Of a DNA stretch of 64,000 bases, positions 1-12,179 are shown piece after piece. The number at the start of each line of letters is the position of its first letter. The stretch's first letter is position 1. Source of the DNA: Gymnopilus junonius. Lineage: Eukaryota; Basidiomycota; Agaricomycetes; Agaricales; Galerinaceae. The notes under the pieces are model-generated. The model did no database searches. It was not told where the DNA came from and was given only the letters and a program-made list of their open reading frames with translations. Where the stretch lies: NCBI GenBank assembly GCA_015501075.1, contig JADNYJ010000002.1:1116001-1180000 (forward strand), written 5' to 3'. A program made the position numbers and the translations under genes.

Positions 1-2234
1 ATATCCTGGTTCGGGGTTTGAGCTTTAGCATATCGATCGGTATGGTAAATGGCTAACGGACCAATTAGTCGCACTGCCCAAAGCAATGCTTTTAGGGCGC
101 ACGCGCAGTGGAAACGATTCGCCTACATTGAGGGTGAGTATGTCGGCTTGCACAAAGTGAACTACGATTTACCTAGATAAACCCATCTAATAAAAAGAGT
201 AAGTAGCCAGATCGGTGAATAAACTGTTCTTGCTCACGGCGTGGGACCCCAGAAAAGAGAAAATGAGAAGACGTGGAGGACCGCAAAGGCAATCAAAGTA
301 TCACCTATATGCCACTGTCAATAAAGGAAGAATTTGGAAGCGATACTCACTTACCGCCCTGTTTATTGCGTAAAGTGAGCTGATCCTTTGGTGTCCCAGT
401 CGGTGCCAACGTAAAGTGCCCAACTAAGCCAGCCTACCGATACGTCGGAGAACGTCTTGATTCAAATATAAATACACTCACAATGAGAGAACAAGCGGCT
501 TCCAAAAGAGCTCCAGTTAAAAGTAGCTGGGCGGTGGTGTCAGAGATTGGAGAACTCAAAAAAGAAATGACTAACTTGGCGACGGCCCCAAGACTCAATC
601 AAGTGCTGTGACGGAAGATTAAAAGTAGCTCAGACAGTATGAAAACAATACTAACCAATGCAGGAATGGTGGCAATGACCGATACCCCTCCAAGGATGAC
701 CTGAATGACATAGGGGGACAACCTTTGAAATGGTATGATGAGGGCCACCGGTGATGCAAACTACTTCACTTACTCTGTACCAGCACTCTGAAAGAAAGTA
801 TCACCATAATAATCTATGTTCTGGTAAATGAGTTGTCCAGATGAAACATAGAATAAGTAGTACCCACAGTAGAAATTCTGGCCATTGAGCTGCTGAATAA
901 ATTGGAGCATCATACCGTTTCCTGTACGCTTCCAGAGATTGTTTCTGGTAGAAAAACATTCTGCCCATGTCGCTTTACCACCTTCGTTTTCTGCTCCAAT
1001 GGCGAAAACAAGCTCCTCTACGAGCTCATCCACGAGCTCATCGTCCTCCGGAACACCGTTCAAAGCTGCAAGAACTTTACGAGCTTCGTCTCGTTTGTTT
1101 AGGCCTAAAAGATGGCGACTGATAATATGAAATAATAAGATTCTCATTCATGAACAGGTGTTAGAAAAACGTACGGAGACTCTGGCAGGAAAAAAATGCC
1201 AGAAAGCAAGATTAGTCCTAGAAGAAGCTGTAGGCCCACAGGGACACGCCACGACGCTGAGTTCGGTATGCGATGGGTCACAAGATCTAGAATATAGCTC
1301 AGGAAAATTCTAAGGAACTAATCAGCCGACGTTACGCCGATGATTGATAAATTCGCTTGCCCTATAATGATTTGAAGTTGATAAAGAACAAGCAACGTCC
1401 CACGTAATGCTTTGGGTGCAGTTTCACCATTGTATAGACTTGATGTACGAATGAATCACTTTACTTGATCCAGATGGGTGAAGCGCTTACGGTACAATGG
1501 CTGCAAAGACGAAACAGCGTTAGAGGTCAAACTTAAGATAGCTGAAGACCTCATACCTGAAAGAGCACCTACACCTAGGCCTGCTATAAACCTCCCGATG
1601 GTCAACTGCACGATAGAAAATTCTGTCCCGGTCTGGATAGCGACGCCGATGGTGAAAATAGCGGACCAAATGAGAATAGAACCTCGACGCCCGAAGCGAT
1701 CAGAAGTGAAAGCTTGAGCAAGAGCACCGCTGTCATGTTTTTATTTTTTGTGGACTCGGAAGTACGATCGGAAAGGTACCTACACAAAAGTTCTGAATAA
1801 GACAGTTAGTTGACATCCGAAATGAATGTTTTTCCATTGCCTACCCAGCAGAGAGAAGAGACGTGATGATAGACTGTCTTGAACTTGATAAGAAATGTTG
1901 GCCGTTCTCATCGACTTGTCCAAATCGACGAATGAAGTCAGGCATAATTAGACATCCCTAAATCAAGGATGTTACTTGTGGATCGAAGTCTGAGCACCAA
2001 ATGCTTACGGAGATGACTCCAATGTCGTAACCAAATAGAAAGCCTGGTCAAGTCATACATGACAAGTGAGTTAAACGCCCATTGCCATGGAAGGAATCGT
2101 GATCGTACCCCCTACAATCAGAGCTCATTATAAGCGAAAATCAATTACCATATCTTAAGCCTTAACGTACCGAAAGCAATGAAGACAGCCAACTGGATGG
2201 CATAGCGATTCGTTGGTATGGCTCTCGAAGACAT
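1..2234 (-). CDS. MFS hexose/sugar transporter, 3' end cut by window edge
   Basis: This is a major facilitator sugar transporter of the plasma membrane that imports hexoses. Spliced by eye it starts MSSRAIPTNRYAIQLAVF at 2234. It then shows the loop motif DRFGRRGS (near 1690), GRFIAGLGVGALS, the LYNGETAPKALRGT block, the PESPRHLL motif (near 1180), the sugar-specificity stretch QQLNGQNFYYYYGDTFFQ, ESWGRRQ and WGPTPWVYLGESFPLR. At least 14 exons are visible, with introns of about 50 nt. One exon is only 14 nt (173-186), and one intron (1310-1360) has a GC donor. All joins keep the frame, so the gene looks intact. The last helices and stop lie beyond position 1. The family is very likely; the exact sugar cannot be told. 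Confidence 0.9.
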
Positions 2235-3279
2235 GATAGAAACGGACTTTAGTGAGGCCCGAATCACAGGTCGAGAAGGGAGAAAAGGAAGTGGGAATTC
2301 AGAAATGAAAGCTCTATTTCAATTCCGAGAGCCGCAGAAGCCATAGGACTGTTATGCTTAGCTGGTCTGCACTTCGAGAGCACTTGGGAGAAGGATCCGA
2401 CGGTCCGTATAAGCGGGCCGGCAGTTTCTGACCGAGCTTGCCCAGAGTTAACCCAAAGGCGATCTAAAGATCACTTTAGTTGGGCCATATATTTGGAGAA
2501 GACAGGAGGAGTGTGAAAAAGGTCAGCAGATCGTCGCCTCCGAGTCTCATCGCTAGAATATGTCATGGACGCGACGGCAAAAAAGGATGCGATCACTTCG
2601 CAATTGGTGACATCTGGGCAGCAGTGCGAGCTTTCGCCCATCTCTAGTCGAGTTTGCAAAGGTTTGCATGCCAGGATTTGGTTTATTTCCGGAGTCCCAC
2701 TCTAGTAACGCAACGCGAATCGCACCATGTGATGTGACGCGATCGCGTTAAAGGGGTTAACTGACATTGAAACTGACACGGCCCCAGCGCCAGCTCTCAT
2801 GGCGGCTCAGTGGCAAATGTCCTCCATAACTTCCTTCCAATCTGAGATGCGCGTTATCCTGTGAAAGCATATGAACTCGGATCGTTCTTTGGACTTGCGG
2901 CGAAGAAGAGTGTCTGGACAAGACAGAGGACAATGAGTAATGGCTGGGAAGTATATATGGGACCACAGCGTAACATTCACCTGCATGTATGTGTACGACT
3001 ACTCGCACTTCCTATCTTGCGGCACGTCATGGCAGGAGATGACAGAGCGTGGCTGATTTCGGCCTTGCGGTGTCATTTTTAGAACAGTAACGGGGGTTTA
3101 AACCCTTTATCCGGCTGCAAGAGACTTGTGGTTTCTTGGAGCGCACCTTAAAACCTCGCATCCCACGTCTCGCATGAAGAGGGCATAAATGTCTCAGGAA
3201 CGATAAAAACTGAGGCAGCAGTGGGAGCTCGGAGGTGGAGAACCCTCGACGAATTCTTAATTAGTAGTGTCGTATACAA
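2235..3279. other. Intergenic region upstream of the sugar transporter
   Basis: About 1 kb lies between the start of the sugar transporter and the stop of the inositol monophosphatase. I see no conserved coding frame on either strand. It holds a perfect 12-nt palindrome, GGGTTTAAACCC, at 3094-3105 and a GCGATCGC core near 2740. It probably contains the transporter promoter and the 3' UTR of the phosphatase. Confidence 0.5.
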
Positions 3280-4580
3280 TCAATTAGGCTCTACATCTTC
3301 GACTGTATCGTAGAACTCTTTGATGATTCTCTTCTGAGCCTCAGTCCCTTTCTCATCCTAGTATTATCATTAGCAGAAAAAATATGCAAGGCGACGGACA
3401 TGCCATACCGGGGTGTCAGCAATCGCACGGACGACAATATATTTTCGCCCTGTAAGAATTTCTTCGCTCACGACTCCAAAATCCTTTTCCAGAGATGCTT
3501 CAAATGCCACATGCGAGCCGGTGACAATAGCACCAGCTTCCTCTGCAATGACGATGCCCGCACAGACATCCCATGGCCAACAGCCGATCTCCCTAAACAT
3601 TAAAGCCTGTCATTTCGAACACTTTATCTCAAAATGAAGGGTACAAACCAGTATAGATCCAATCCTCCTTGAGCAACCATGGCATAATTCAAGGCTGCAC
3701 TTCCCATAGACCTAAGTGAATGGGCCATCTTACCACCCAATACACCCTTTTGAGGATCACCTGCCAAGCGGGAGAAAGAACTGGACTTTGCACAAATTGT
3801 AGTTTGGTTCCTATCCGATCCCCATTCAACAGCTGGCACATAAGTTAAGTGGGGGAAAAGAAATATCGAAAGTAAAACATACCGATCAAAGCTTGACTCA
3901 GGGAAGGTAATGGCTTTGGAGAACCCGATAGGGGTAGCTTTAATGGTTTCCCATTTAAGCCTTTAATCAAGTATGAGCCCTGACCTTTGATGCCTGTGTA
4001 CTGTAGCAGTATTGAGAGTACTGTGATTAAAGGTTTGTACGTCAAACTCACTAAATGATCAAGGAAAGGATTGAAAATAACACCAAGGATTGGGCGACGT
4101 TTGTAGATGAGTCCGAGAGAGATGCAAGCGAAGGGGAAGCCATGGACGAAGTTTGTAGTCCCATCTAAGGTATGCGTTAGACTTCGACTACAAACCAACA
4201 ACCACCATACACACCAATGGGGTCAACACAGAATGTAGGCTCATCTGTCAAAGGAGGGCGAGAACCCGCTGAGTACGATTCTTCCCCAATGCTGTTAAAT
4301 AGCAGTCAGCGCACATGATAAGACTCAAGTCGGGCTAGACATACAACTTGAAGGATGGAAACCTAGAGTTGATCTCCTTTTTGACTAGCTCCTCGACTTT
4401 CACATCATATTCTGTCACCAAATCGACCGAGTTTTTCTTTTCCCCGACACCAGATTCGGAAGAGGCCGACTGAATGGCAGCGGAACCCTCAAGAATGACG
4501 TCGCCTGCAGCTCGTGCAAGTTTGGTCGTGAATGTAAGAATATCTAGCAGGTCTGCAGGTGTGAGATTAGTGGTGGTCAT
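3280..4580 (-). CDS. INM1: Inositol monophosphatase
   Basis: This cytosolic Mg-dependent phosphatase hydrolyses myo-inositol phosphate to free inositol for phosphoinositide synthesis. The protein starts MTTTNLTPADLLDILTFTTK at 4580. It continues with a GEESYSAG-like block and the metal-binding motif DPIDGTTNFVHG, whose Asp-Gly is split by an intron with acceptor near 4168. The second family signature, WDVCAG, follows (within GCWPWDVCAGIVIAEEAG near 3570). It ends in DTVEDVEPN with TGA at 3280-3282. At least five exons join in frame. Both metal-site motifs are complete, so the enzyme should be active. It is transcribed away from the proteasome gene, with 366 bp between the two starts. 2'-specific relatives exist in the superfamily, but this sequence resembles the IMPase branch. 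Confidence 0.92.
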
Positions 4581-4946
4581 TGCAAGGTATTAAGGCCAGT
4601 CTGACCTCAGTCAAGCCGGCTTACGTGCTGAAATTTCGATCGATTATCATTGCTCCAACATCCGGAAAGTCACGCTCCAAGCCTTCTAACTGGTGTGCGT
4701 CGAGCAATGCTAACAACTACAGAGCACGTTCACGCATTACGAGCAAAGGCTGATACTTGAGGCATCGTGCAGGAAAATAGGAAGCAAAATGAGCTGTGCA
4801 ACGTGCGAGATCGTCGACATTGGCAGGTAGGAGATAAGATTAGATCAATAATCATCTTCCCACGACATGGACACGCGTCGAGCAGAATACGCAAGCAACT
4901 AATAGTGGTCATCTAGTAATTACCAGTCACTCTCTCCTCTTACACT
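4581..4946. promoter_or_regulatory. Divergent promoter region, IMPase / PUP2
   Basis: This 366 bp stretch separates the start codons of two divergently transcribed genes, so both promoters must lie here. I see no obvious TATA box and no GGTGGCAAA proteasome element. A pyrimidine-rich stretch (ctctctcctcttacact) directly precedes the PUP2 start. Confidence 0.5.
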
Positions 4947-5988
4947 ATGTTCTTGACGCGTTCTGAATACGGTACGTTTATGATTTTTGTATTTTTTTTG
5001 CGAAAGGCACTCATTATGGCGTAGATCGAGGTGTTAACACCTTCTCACCAGAAGGTCGTCTATTCCAAGGTACGTGCAACTGCCTCATTTCTTGCGGGTT
5101 AATTCATCAGAAATGCGTCCAGTTGAATATGCCATTGAGGCAATCAAGGTATGCGGTTATTTGTTTGAAATTATTTATCTAATTGTTTCTTTACTCATAT
5201 AGCTTGGTTCAACAACTGTGGGCATTCGAACGCCAGAAGGTGTAGTCCTTGGTGTAGAAAAGCGTGTCCAATCACCTCTCCTGGAATCAAGTTCAATTGA
5301 AAAAATCATGGAAATTGACAACCACCTTGGTTGTGCAATGTCTGGGTTGACAGCTGACGCTCGAACGATGATCGACCATGCACGAGTGACCGCCCAAAAC
5401 CATTCTTTCACGTACGATGAAAAGATCAAAGTCGAGAGTGTCACACAAGCCGTCTGTGATCTTGCACTGAGATTCGGAGAGAGTGTGCACGATGAAGAGG
5501 CTTTGATGAGTCGGCCGTTTGGTGTTGCGCTTCTCATTGCTGGAATCGACGAATTAGGACCTCAATTGTCAGCTCCCTTTCCATTCTTATTTTCTTTGTG
5601 TCTATCTAATGCATAGCAGATACCACACAGATCCTTCTGGGACGTTTGTCCGATACGATGCCAAAGCCATTGGATCTGGCTCAGAAGCTGCTCAAAGTGA
5701 ACTGCAAGACAAATGGCACAAGGTATGTCATGCTGCTTGAGGCCAGAATATCCATTAATTGGACTTCATAGCAAATGACACTGCGAGAGGCTCAACTCTT
5801 GACCCTGAGCGTCCTCAAGCAAGTGATGGAGGAGAAACTCGATCAACATAATGTCCAGCTCGCTCAAGTATATTTCTCTTTGCCTGAACAATACTATCCT
5901 ATCTCACACTGCCCCGCAGGTAACGCCCACGAAAGGGTTCGAGATATTAGATGAGGCGAGCCTCAAGGAAGTGATCGAAGCCATGTAA
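4947..5988 (+). CDS. PUP2: 20S proteasome subunit alpha type-5
   Basis: This is a structural alpha-ring subunit of the 20S proteasome. Exon 1 codes MFLTRSEYD and ends at 4971; exon 2 starts at 5025. The N-terminal alpha-subunit signature [23 protein letters not shown] is rebuilt over the next two short introns, with the acceptor at tccag before TTGAATATGCC. The body reads [20 protein letters not shown], then [23 protein letters not shown] text and [21 protein letters not shown]. The C-terminus is [11 protein letters not shown], with TAA at 5986-5988. Six introns can be placed and all keep the frame. Length and motifs fit alpha-5 orthologues closely. Confidence 0.95.
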
Positions 5989-6234
5989 CTGTTGTATTTT
6001 TGGATGCTCTGTAATTTCTCTCGTCACTTTCTTTTCTGCCAGCATGGAATAGCAAATATATTTCAATTTTGGAACGTTTTCAGCTGCTAGCAACAACAAT
6101 AAGTCTATACACTTCAAGCTTCAAGCTCCATATCCGTTTGCATAATCTGAAGATGCTGGTAACTTTACCAACCAAAGATTACTTCAGACTGTGAGGGTGA
6201 TCAATTTGGGTCATGCACATAAAGAGCAAGCAGC

Positions 6235-6894
6235 TCACCTAGCAATACACTCAATTTCAACAAGAACATCTTTTGGTAGACGAGCAACCTCTACCGCCGA
6301 CCTCGCGGGAACGTGATTCCCGAAGAATTTAGCATACACGTTGTTGACAGCGACAAAGTCATTCATTGATTTTAAGAAAACCTGATATCCAAACGCGACG
6401 CGTCAGAATCGGGCCTTTGAGTAGCAATCGTAGGAACGCACCGTAGTTTTTACGACCTTCCCTAACTCGGAGCCTCCTGCCTCAAGTACAGCTTTCATGT
6501 TCTTCAAGCATTGTTCAGCTTGAACTTCAACACCACCCTCTACGATCTCCATAGTCTCAGGGACCAAGGGAATAGAACCCGAGGTGAACAACAGATCTCC
6601 AACTTTGATCCCCTGCGCGTATGGACCAATAGCCTTAGGGGCCTCTAGAAGCAAGTGATCAGTTGATAATTTCTATATGCAAGATGATAAGAGACACCGA
6701 CGAGAAGTGGAAACGATGCACAAGGATTCGTGGGTGGAAACGGTAGACGACATGGCTTTGGTGGAAACTATCGGAGTGGATAGAAACTTTCGGGATTGCG
6801 ATTTTAGGTGATTGTCGAAGTTCACAGGCAACTTGCGGTTCAAAGTTGTAGCCAGATTCCGAGTCAATCGAAACGCGCTGGTGGTTAGCGACAT
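6235..6894 (-). CDS. MMF1: RidA/YjgF family protein with mitochondrial presequence
   Basis: RidA-family proteins hydrolyse reactive enamine/imine intermediates released by PLP enzymes; fungal Mmf1 acts in the mitochondrion. The N-terminus, [20 protein letters not shown], is Arg-rich and lacks acidic residues, as a matrix targeting peptide would. A second in-frame ATG at 6753 starts MSSTVS, close to where the mature domain should begin. An intron (C|GTCGGT...TTCTAG) joins VSTS to [20 protein letters not shown]. The domain continues with [10 protein letters not shown] and [18 protein letters not shown]. After another intron come the conserved PARSAVEV block, with the substrate-binding Arg, and EIECIAR, with TGA at 6235-6237. 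The exact splice at the presequence is my inference. Confidence 0.88.
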
Positions 6895-7243
6895 GGTATA
6901 AAGTAAATACTGAGTGCAATAATACTATCCATTCTCATTTTCGCTTAACCATCTAGGTTTCAAACTCTTCCAGTGACAGAATTCAATTTATTCTTATGAC
7001 TGCAATTACAATGAAAACAAAGGCCTTTAGGTATAGTACGGCGCGGCAAGCCAGATTAGCCAGGATCCCGATGCACTAGGGTAGAGGGATACTAGAGGAT
7101 GGTATCATATAAAGGAGAATCTTGAAAAAATTATAGCTGTGGTCAGAGGAAAGCAACACAACGCATACAAAGATTAAGAGGAGAAAATGAAGTAATCGAA
7201 GGAAAAGGTAAGTGTTCCCCATCATAGAAAAAAGGGGTCTGCG
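6895..7243. other. Intergenic region
   Basis: About 350 bp lies between the RidA start and the Gα stop. I see no coding frame. It holds the RidA promoter and the Gα 3' UTR. Confidence 0.4.
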
Positions 7244-9598
7244 TCAGACCAGTCTCATGTTGCGAAGATTTCCTTTGATGATGATGTCGCGAACTAAAGA
7301 AATAATTGAGACCTTTCGCAAAGACTGACTGTTGTATATCCTTACCAGAAGAAATGATAACTGACGTTCTGCCTGTGTCAGTTACCGAAGTGTAATGGAC
7401 TGTCGCATCCTCTTTAGTATCGTCAATGAAGAATTTGAAGCCTATGAGGAGCTTACTATACAACTCTCGCTCTTTATTCGGTGTGTATGATTGATGGATG
7501 ACACCAAACTTGTTACGGAAGTCTAAAATAGAGGGTACGGTAAGGTATATATGTTATGAAAAGCTCAGTATGACATACACTTCGAAACGGACTCGTAGTC
7601 GTTGGGTCTGTCGCCGTAAGAGATCATATGTTGATTAAGCCTCACCCCAGCCTCAAGTTTTGCCTTAGATGTGTGTCAAAAGGCTTCATTTGTGTGTATG
7701 AAAATTAAAGCTTACCTGTAGTAGATCACATTTATTGAGGAATAGAACAATGTTGACGTTTGCAAGTAACTTGTTCGAGACGACTGATCTCCATAGCAGA
7801 AGCGAATCTTCGAGCCGATTTACACGAGGGTCCTATATTAGAAAGAAGAAGATGTGTCTCTTTCATGTACCGACTAAAATTATTCTCACCTCCGCGAGAA
7901 CCTGGAGCAAGGATGGGATCAGTTCACATATCATAAACTAAATTTCGCTCGAAACTTACTTGATCAAAGACGGATATGGGCGCCAGGAATATGATCGCAT
8001 TGACTGTAGATGTGTCAAAAGATAGATCGAATGCTGCAGGGACATCGAAACCCACCATCATCAAAATAGGGTGCCCATGCCTGACGTTGGTTCCTTGATC
8101 CACCAACGTCGTAGATACGCCACTCGACACCTCTGTTGCTTCCAGATGGAATAGAAAAAGTATGCTCAACGACACCCATCGTCTTCAAGCGGGCTTTGAG
8201 AATATCCGCTGCACGAATCAAACGTCAGAAGAGTTTTTTTGAGGAGATGGATCAAGTCACCATCAGTAGGAATATACTTCTTTGCCGTGATCCTTGGAAT
8301 TTCATCAAGGTAACTTTTTTTAATTTACGGTCAGAAAACCCCAAGGAAATGAGATAAATTTACTTACAAGCCACTGCTCTCTTCCAGCCTTAAACGTTTC
8401 TCCTGGAGACGCTTTCTAACCTGGGGATCTCGCCATAGCTCTTGCATTGCAGGATAACAAGCGTTCAAAGTATGTACAGGGTCATCAGGGTCTTCCCACC
8501 ATCCTTCGATTTCGCCTGTGTGTGCACTCTTTGGGCTTTTAGATCTACTGCCCAGAGAAAAGTTCTTTTTCCAATTATTTGATGTGTGGATGGCGATTTC
8601 CTTGATCCTCGAGGAAGAGCTGTATGAAGAGGTAATGGCTAAAGATGAGGATGTTTGCTTTTTCTGAGGAATCAAAATAGTAGGAGATGGACGACCCGTT
8701 GTCGTACCATTGAGGGCGGAGGCGTATTTTCATTGCCCTTATAGAAGTTGGCATATTGCTCCCATGCTTGGCGTGAAGGTCCCAGATGAGTAGCTTCATC
8801 CTCATCTGGGGATGAAAGTAGGCGAATGAGGCGCTCTTCCAATTCGGCCAGGGGTTCAAGCCTTCGTCGGTATGATTCATAATTAGAGACTTGAGTACCA
8901 AGGATGGCAGAGGGGGGACGACCATTAGAAGTAATTATGACCGATGCCGTTTCGCCAGGGTCAGGATCCGCGTCTCCATCATCGTGGTCATCCAAAATAT
9001 CGGATTCTGGTGCGAGTGCATCCAAAATACTTTGAAATGGCTCAACACTCAATCGCAGCCAGAGTGCCCTGCAATGCTCACCGTCTGACAGAACGGACAA
9101 GATTGAGATAAATGACTGCTCTCCATGCTATCCTTTCAGCGTGGAATGCAGATGGAGAATGCAACAGCTGGAATTCTAGAATAAGCAGTCAGCGATTCAA
9201 CTTCACTTCACTTCACGAATGATTCAAGGGACACAGAAGAGCAAGGCCTTTCTGAATCTTGCTGAGAAAGGCCTTATCAACAAGCACAAGTGAAATCCGA
9301 CAGGCCAGGCCATGAAATATAACAGAGAACGCTCACGTTTGAGAGTGGTGCTTTTACCCGACTCCGACTGGCCGAGAAGGAGGACATTGACCTCTGCCTT
9401 TGATTTTTTCCTCTCGTTCCTTTCCATGCGAATCATGTCATCAATAGAGTCGCTGACTTTCTTAGCGTCGATGGCGGCCTTGAGACGGACCTCGCGGTCG
9501 ATGGGGGACTCATCTGGGGGAGGGAGGAGGGCGGCGGCGAGGGGGTCGGAGAGGGTGCGGCGTCTTACGGTAGGGATTTCAACCTTTGCCTTGGGCAT
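7244..9598 (-). CDS. Atypical heterotrimeric G protein alpha subunit
   Basis: This is a Gα-family GTPase. It starts MPKAKVEIPTVRRRTLSDP and has the P-loop GQSESGKST near residue 78. A long helical-domain region with an acidic stretch (DDHDDGDADPDPGE) follows, then the segment GWWEDPDDPVHTLNACYPAM and LDEIPRITAKKYIPTDADI. Switch I reads DILKARLKTMGVVE and keeps the catalytic Arg. Switch II reads DVGGSRNQRQAW, with Ser where canonical Gα has Gln. Next come IIFLAPISVFDQ, FLNKCDLL (the NKxD motif), TSVTDT and a C-terminus GNLRNMRLV (TGA 7244-7246). The N-terminus has no MGxxxS myristoylation site and the C-terminus no Cys. This matches the expanded atypical Gα class of agaricomycetes. The canonical pheromone/nutrient Gα role should not be assumed. 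Confidence 0.88.
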
Positions 9599-10494
9599 GA
9601 CATGCAGAGAGTGGGGGAATGGAACAGAGAGAAAAGATATGGATTATAGCGGACAGGAAGAAATCCATTTCGAAGCTTCCATGGGAGGAATTAAAATGCC
9701 ACGTGAGTCCGACTTAGGCCTGGGTCGTCTGGGTAACTAACCACATGTTGTTCCTTTTCTACCCCCACGCTTGGGCCTCCAATATGACCATACTTATATG
9801 TTATTCGTCTGTTGGTTCTCTTCTCAAAGCCGCCTAAAACCATACCGCCACCTCCCACCCTTGTCATTCAGCCATACTCAGCTTTTCAGCCTCATCATCG
9901 ACATACGTCAGTGCAATACTCGGCTTTTGTGCCTCGCTTGCAGCTTTCGGTGTTCATGCAGGAATTAAAAGCCCGTGCTCGTCGACTTGTCTTGTTCAAC
10001 CGCCCGTCAATCGTGGATCAACCCTAGTCAATGACATCTTTCCGGACTTCTTTATCTCACGGCACAACTTCGCACACCGTTAATGTCGCTCACTGGCTCA
10101 GCGGCCCAGCCATTCTTTGGACTCCACACGGCATGCTCTATATTTAAAAGATAGCTCTGCTGGTAAGCCGCTGTGTTCTATGCATAACTTTCGAAGCCTT
10201 AATGAAAGAACGAGGACCATCTTTAGTTAACAGTCTTGCTACGCGATTGCATCATCAGTATTGGAGGAAGGAATCTGACCTCCGTAATTTATATATCGTC
10301 ATATCATAAAAAGTAATAGTTAGAGCATCTAGGTCAGTTCAAATTTGCAATACGTTTCCATAATCTAATGCTGCGAGCTAGATTTTCTATACATCGTCTG
10401 TCTGTATCTACCAGAGAGTGTTCTGATCCTTTGGGCGTCCTGGATACAGATACAGCATATAATTTGATGAGTTCGGTGATGATTAGGACCTTCT
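9599..10494. other. Intergenic region
   Basis: About 900 bp separates the Gα start from the start of the Ser/Thr-rich membrane protein. I see pyrimidine-rich promoter-like sequence around 9750-9900 but no frame I can support as a gene. A short upstream exon for the neighbouring membrane protein could lie near 10370-10480 but is not demonstrable. Confidence 0.4.
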
Positions 10495-12179
10495 ATGTTC
10501 CCAAATACCCGCTTCACAACAGATGATCTCCATGGCTCTGAATCATCTTATCGTACTGTGCTACCACCAACATTTGAGTCGACGTCGGAGATGAGTTACT
10601 CAAGTCGTTTTCTGATTACAGACGAAGAGTTTGATCTGACTTTTAAAACTCAGTATGTTAAAGGATCTTTTCTTCTTCTGCAAAGCAAGGTCTTGTCTTC
10701 CCTGCCTTGGCATCCCCACATGAATACTTCACCTACAACGATCTCTCGGGAGGGTTCTCTTACTTCAATGTCACGTACAAAGTCCTTCGGTAGACATACT
10801 TCTTCAACTGCCGTGGGTTCTGGGCCAACAAATTTGCCGACGATATCTCTAGTTCATGCCCCTCCAGCCCCTTCCCATGTTCCTCCTTTTACGAGTGACA
10901 GTGGAAAGATCCCCTCATCAATGAAGTTTGCTTCACTATCTGCTGTAACTTTTACGAACACAGAAAAGGACTCTGTCATCCACACTAGCATCTCAATGAC
11001 ACATTCAAAACAAACGACTTTGATTGCACCTTCCCAGTCTCGCTCTTCCCCTGCATCTTTCACTTCTGTCAACTTTACAACGAAGAAACCCACCTCAATC
11101 GGTGTCTCGAATAGCCCTCCTCATAGACTTAGCGCAGTCATTAAACCGCCAAAAGAAACTAGTCGTTCCAGTGAGCATCCATCTGTCCAGTCTTCAAAGA
11201 TGGAATCTGCCACTAGCTGGGCCAAAGTGGAGGAGGAAGCCCAAAGCACTCCAAGGTGGGTTTCAAGCACGACACATATTGGCGTCAACACACCAACACT
11301 GTGGGGCCTCGGCTCAACACCTAGCAGCCTCGGCTCTGCTTCTGCTTCTTCTGGTGCAGCGCCTTCAACCGCTGGCCATGCATCGACGATGTCAAACAAC
11401 AGAGACCATCATTGTCCGAGATTAGGCCGGAGATGCCCTACGCCAACAATGCACAGGTGCGATCCTAGGCAATACTGTTCTCGCAATAAAATGGCTCTTA
11501 CACGATTTGTATTCTAGTAACAAGATATCATCTCCTTCTAATAACGCAAATGTAATAATTGGCGGGAGTGTTGCTGCAGCAATAGTTGTTTGCATCCTTG
11601 CATTAACATCTCTATTTTTTTGTTTTTGCAGGCACAGACTCAGGAGATTGAAAGGCAACCAACATTCATCTCATGGCTCTTTTCCCATCAGTAAAGATAG
11701 ACAATCATTTATTCTGTCCTCCCCTTCCACTGCTACAAACCTCTTGCCCAATAGCGGAAAACAGACACCCGCATCTACCTATTTAGATAGTCCTATTGCG
11801 AGGTCAAATCATCTACTCGTTGACAGTGATGTGCCTCCACTCCCTCTCAGTCCTGGACCCGCAATCGTCAATAGGTACAAGCAACCAAACTATCAATATT
11901 CCCGCACATTTATGGAAGGAAATTCGGAACACGAGTCGTCTCATCCAACCATTCGCACCCCTGACTTTGAAGCGGACGATTCTCTCAGTCTGGGTAGTAG
12001 TACAACTCACCATGATCCTTCGAGCGGGCAACCCGAGGATTCCAACTCCCGAGTCCTTGACCCCTTGGATAAAATACATGTGAACAGATATATTTCTCGC
12101 TCATCGCAGGCAAGTGGTATCGCAACCTTTAATATGGTACGCATATCAATTACCATTACAGATTGGAATTGCCCTGTAA
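10495..12179 (+). CDS. Ser/Thr-rich single-pass membrane protein
   Basis: I do not recognise this as a named protein. The first 320 or so residues are rich in Ser, Thr and Pro, as in heavily O-mannosylated cell-wall sensor stalks. An intron (11457-11517) joins the stalk to SNKISSPSNNANVIIGG, followed by one hydrophobic helix (SVAAAIVVCILALTSLFFCF). A basic stop-transfer patch, CRHRLRRLKG, comes next. The cytoplasmic tail is Ser/Pro-rich (VPPLPLSPGPAIVNRYKQP) and ends in MIGIAL after a last short intron (TAA 12177-12179). The layout resembles Mid2/Wsc-type sensors, but I see no signal peptide at the 10495 ATG. An upstream exon may be missing or the protein may be type III. The topology comes from the sequence; a sensor role is inference. 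Confidence 0.6.

Noticed and set aside
10854..11399. Open frames antisense to the Ser/Thr-rich membrane protein
   Set aside because: Explained by low-complexity Ser/Thr codons on the sense strand.
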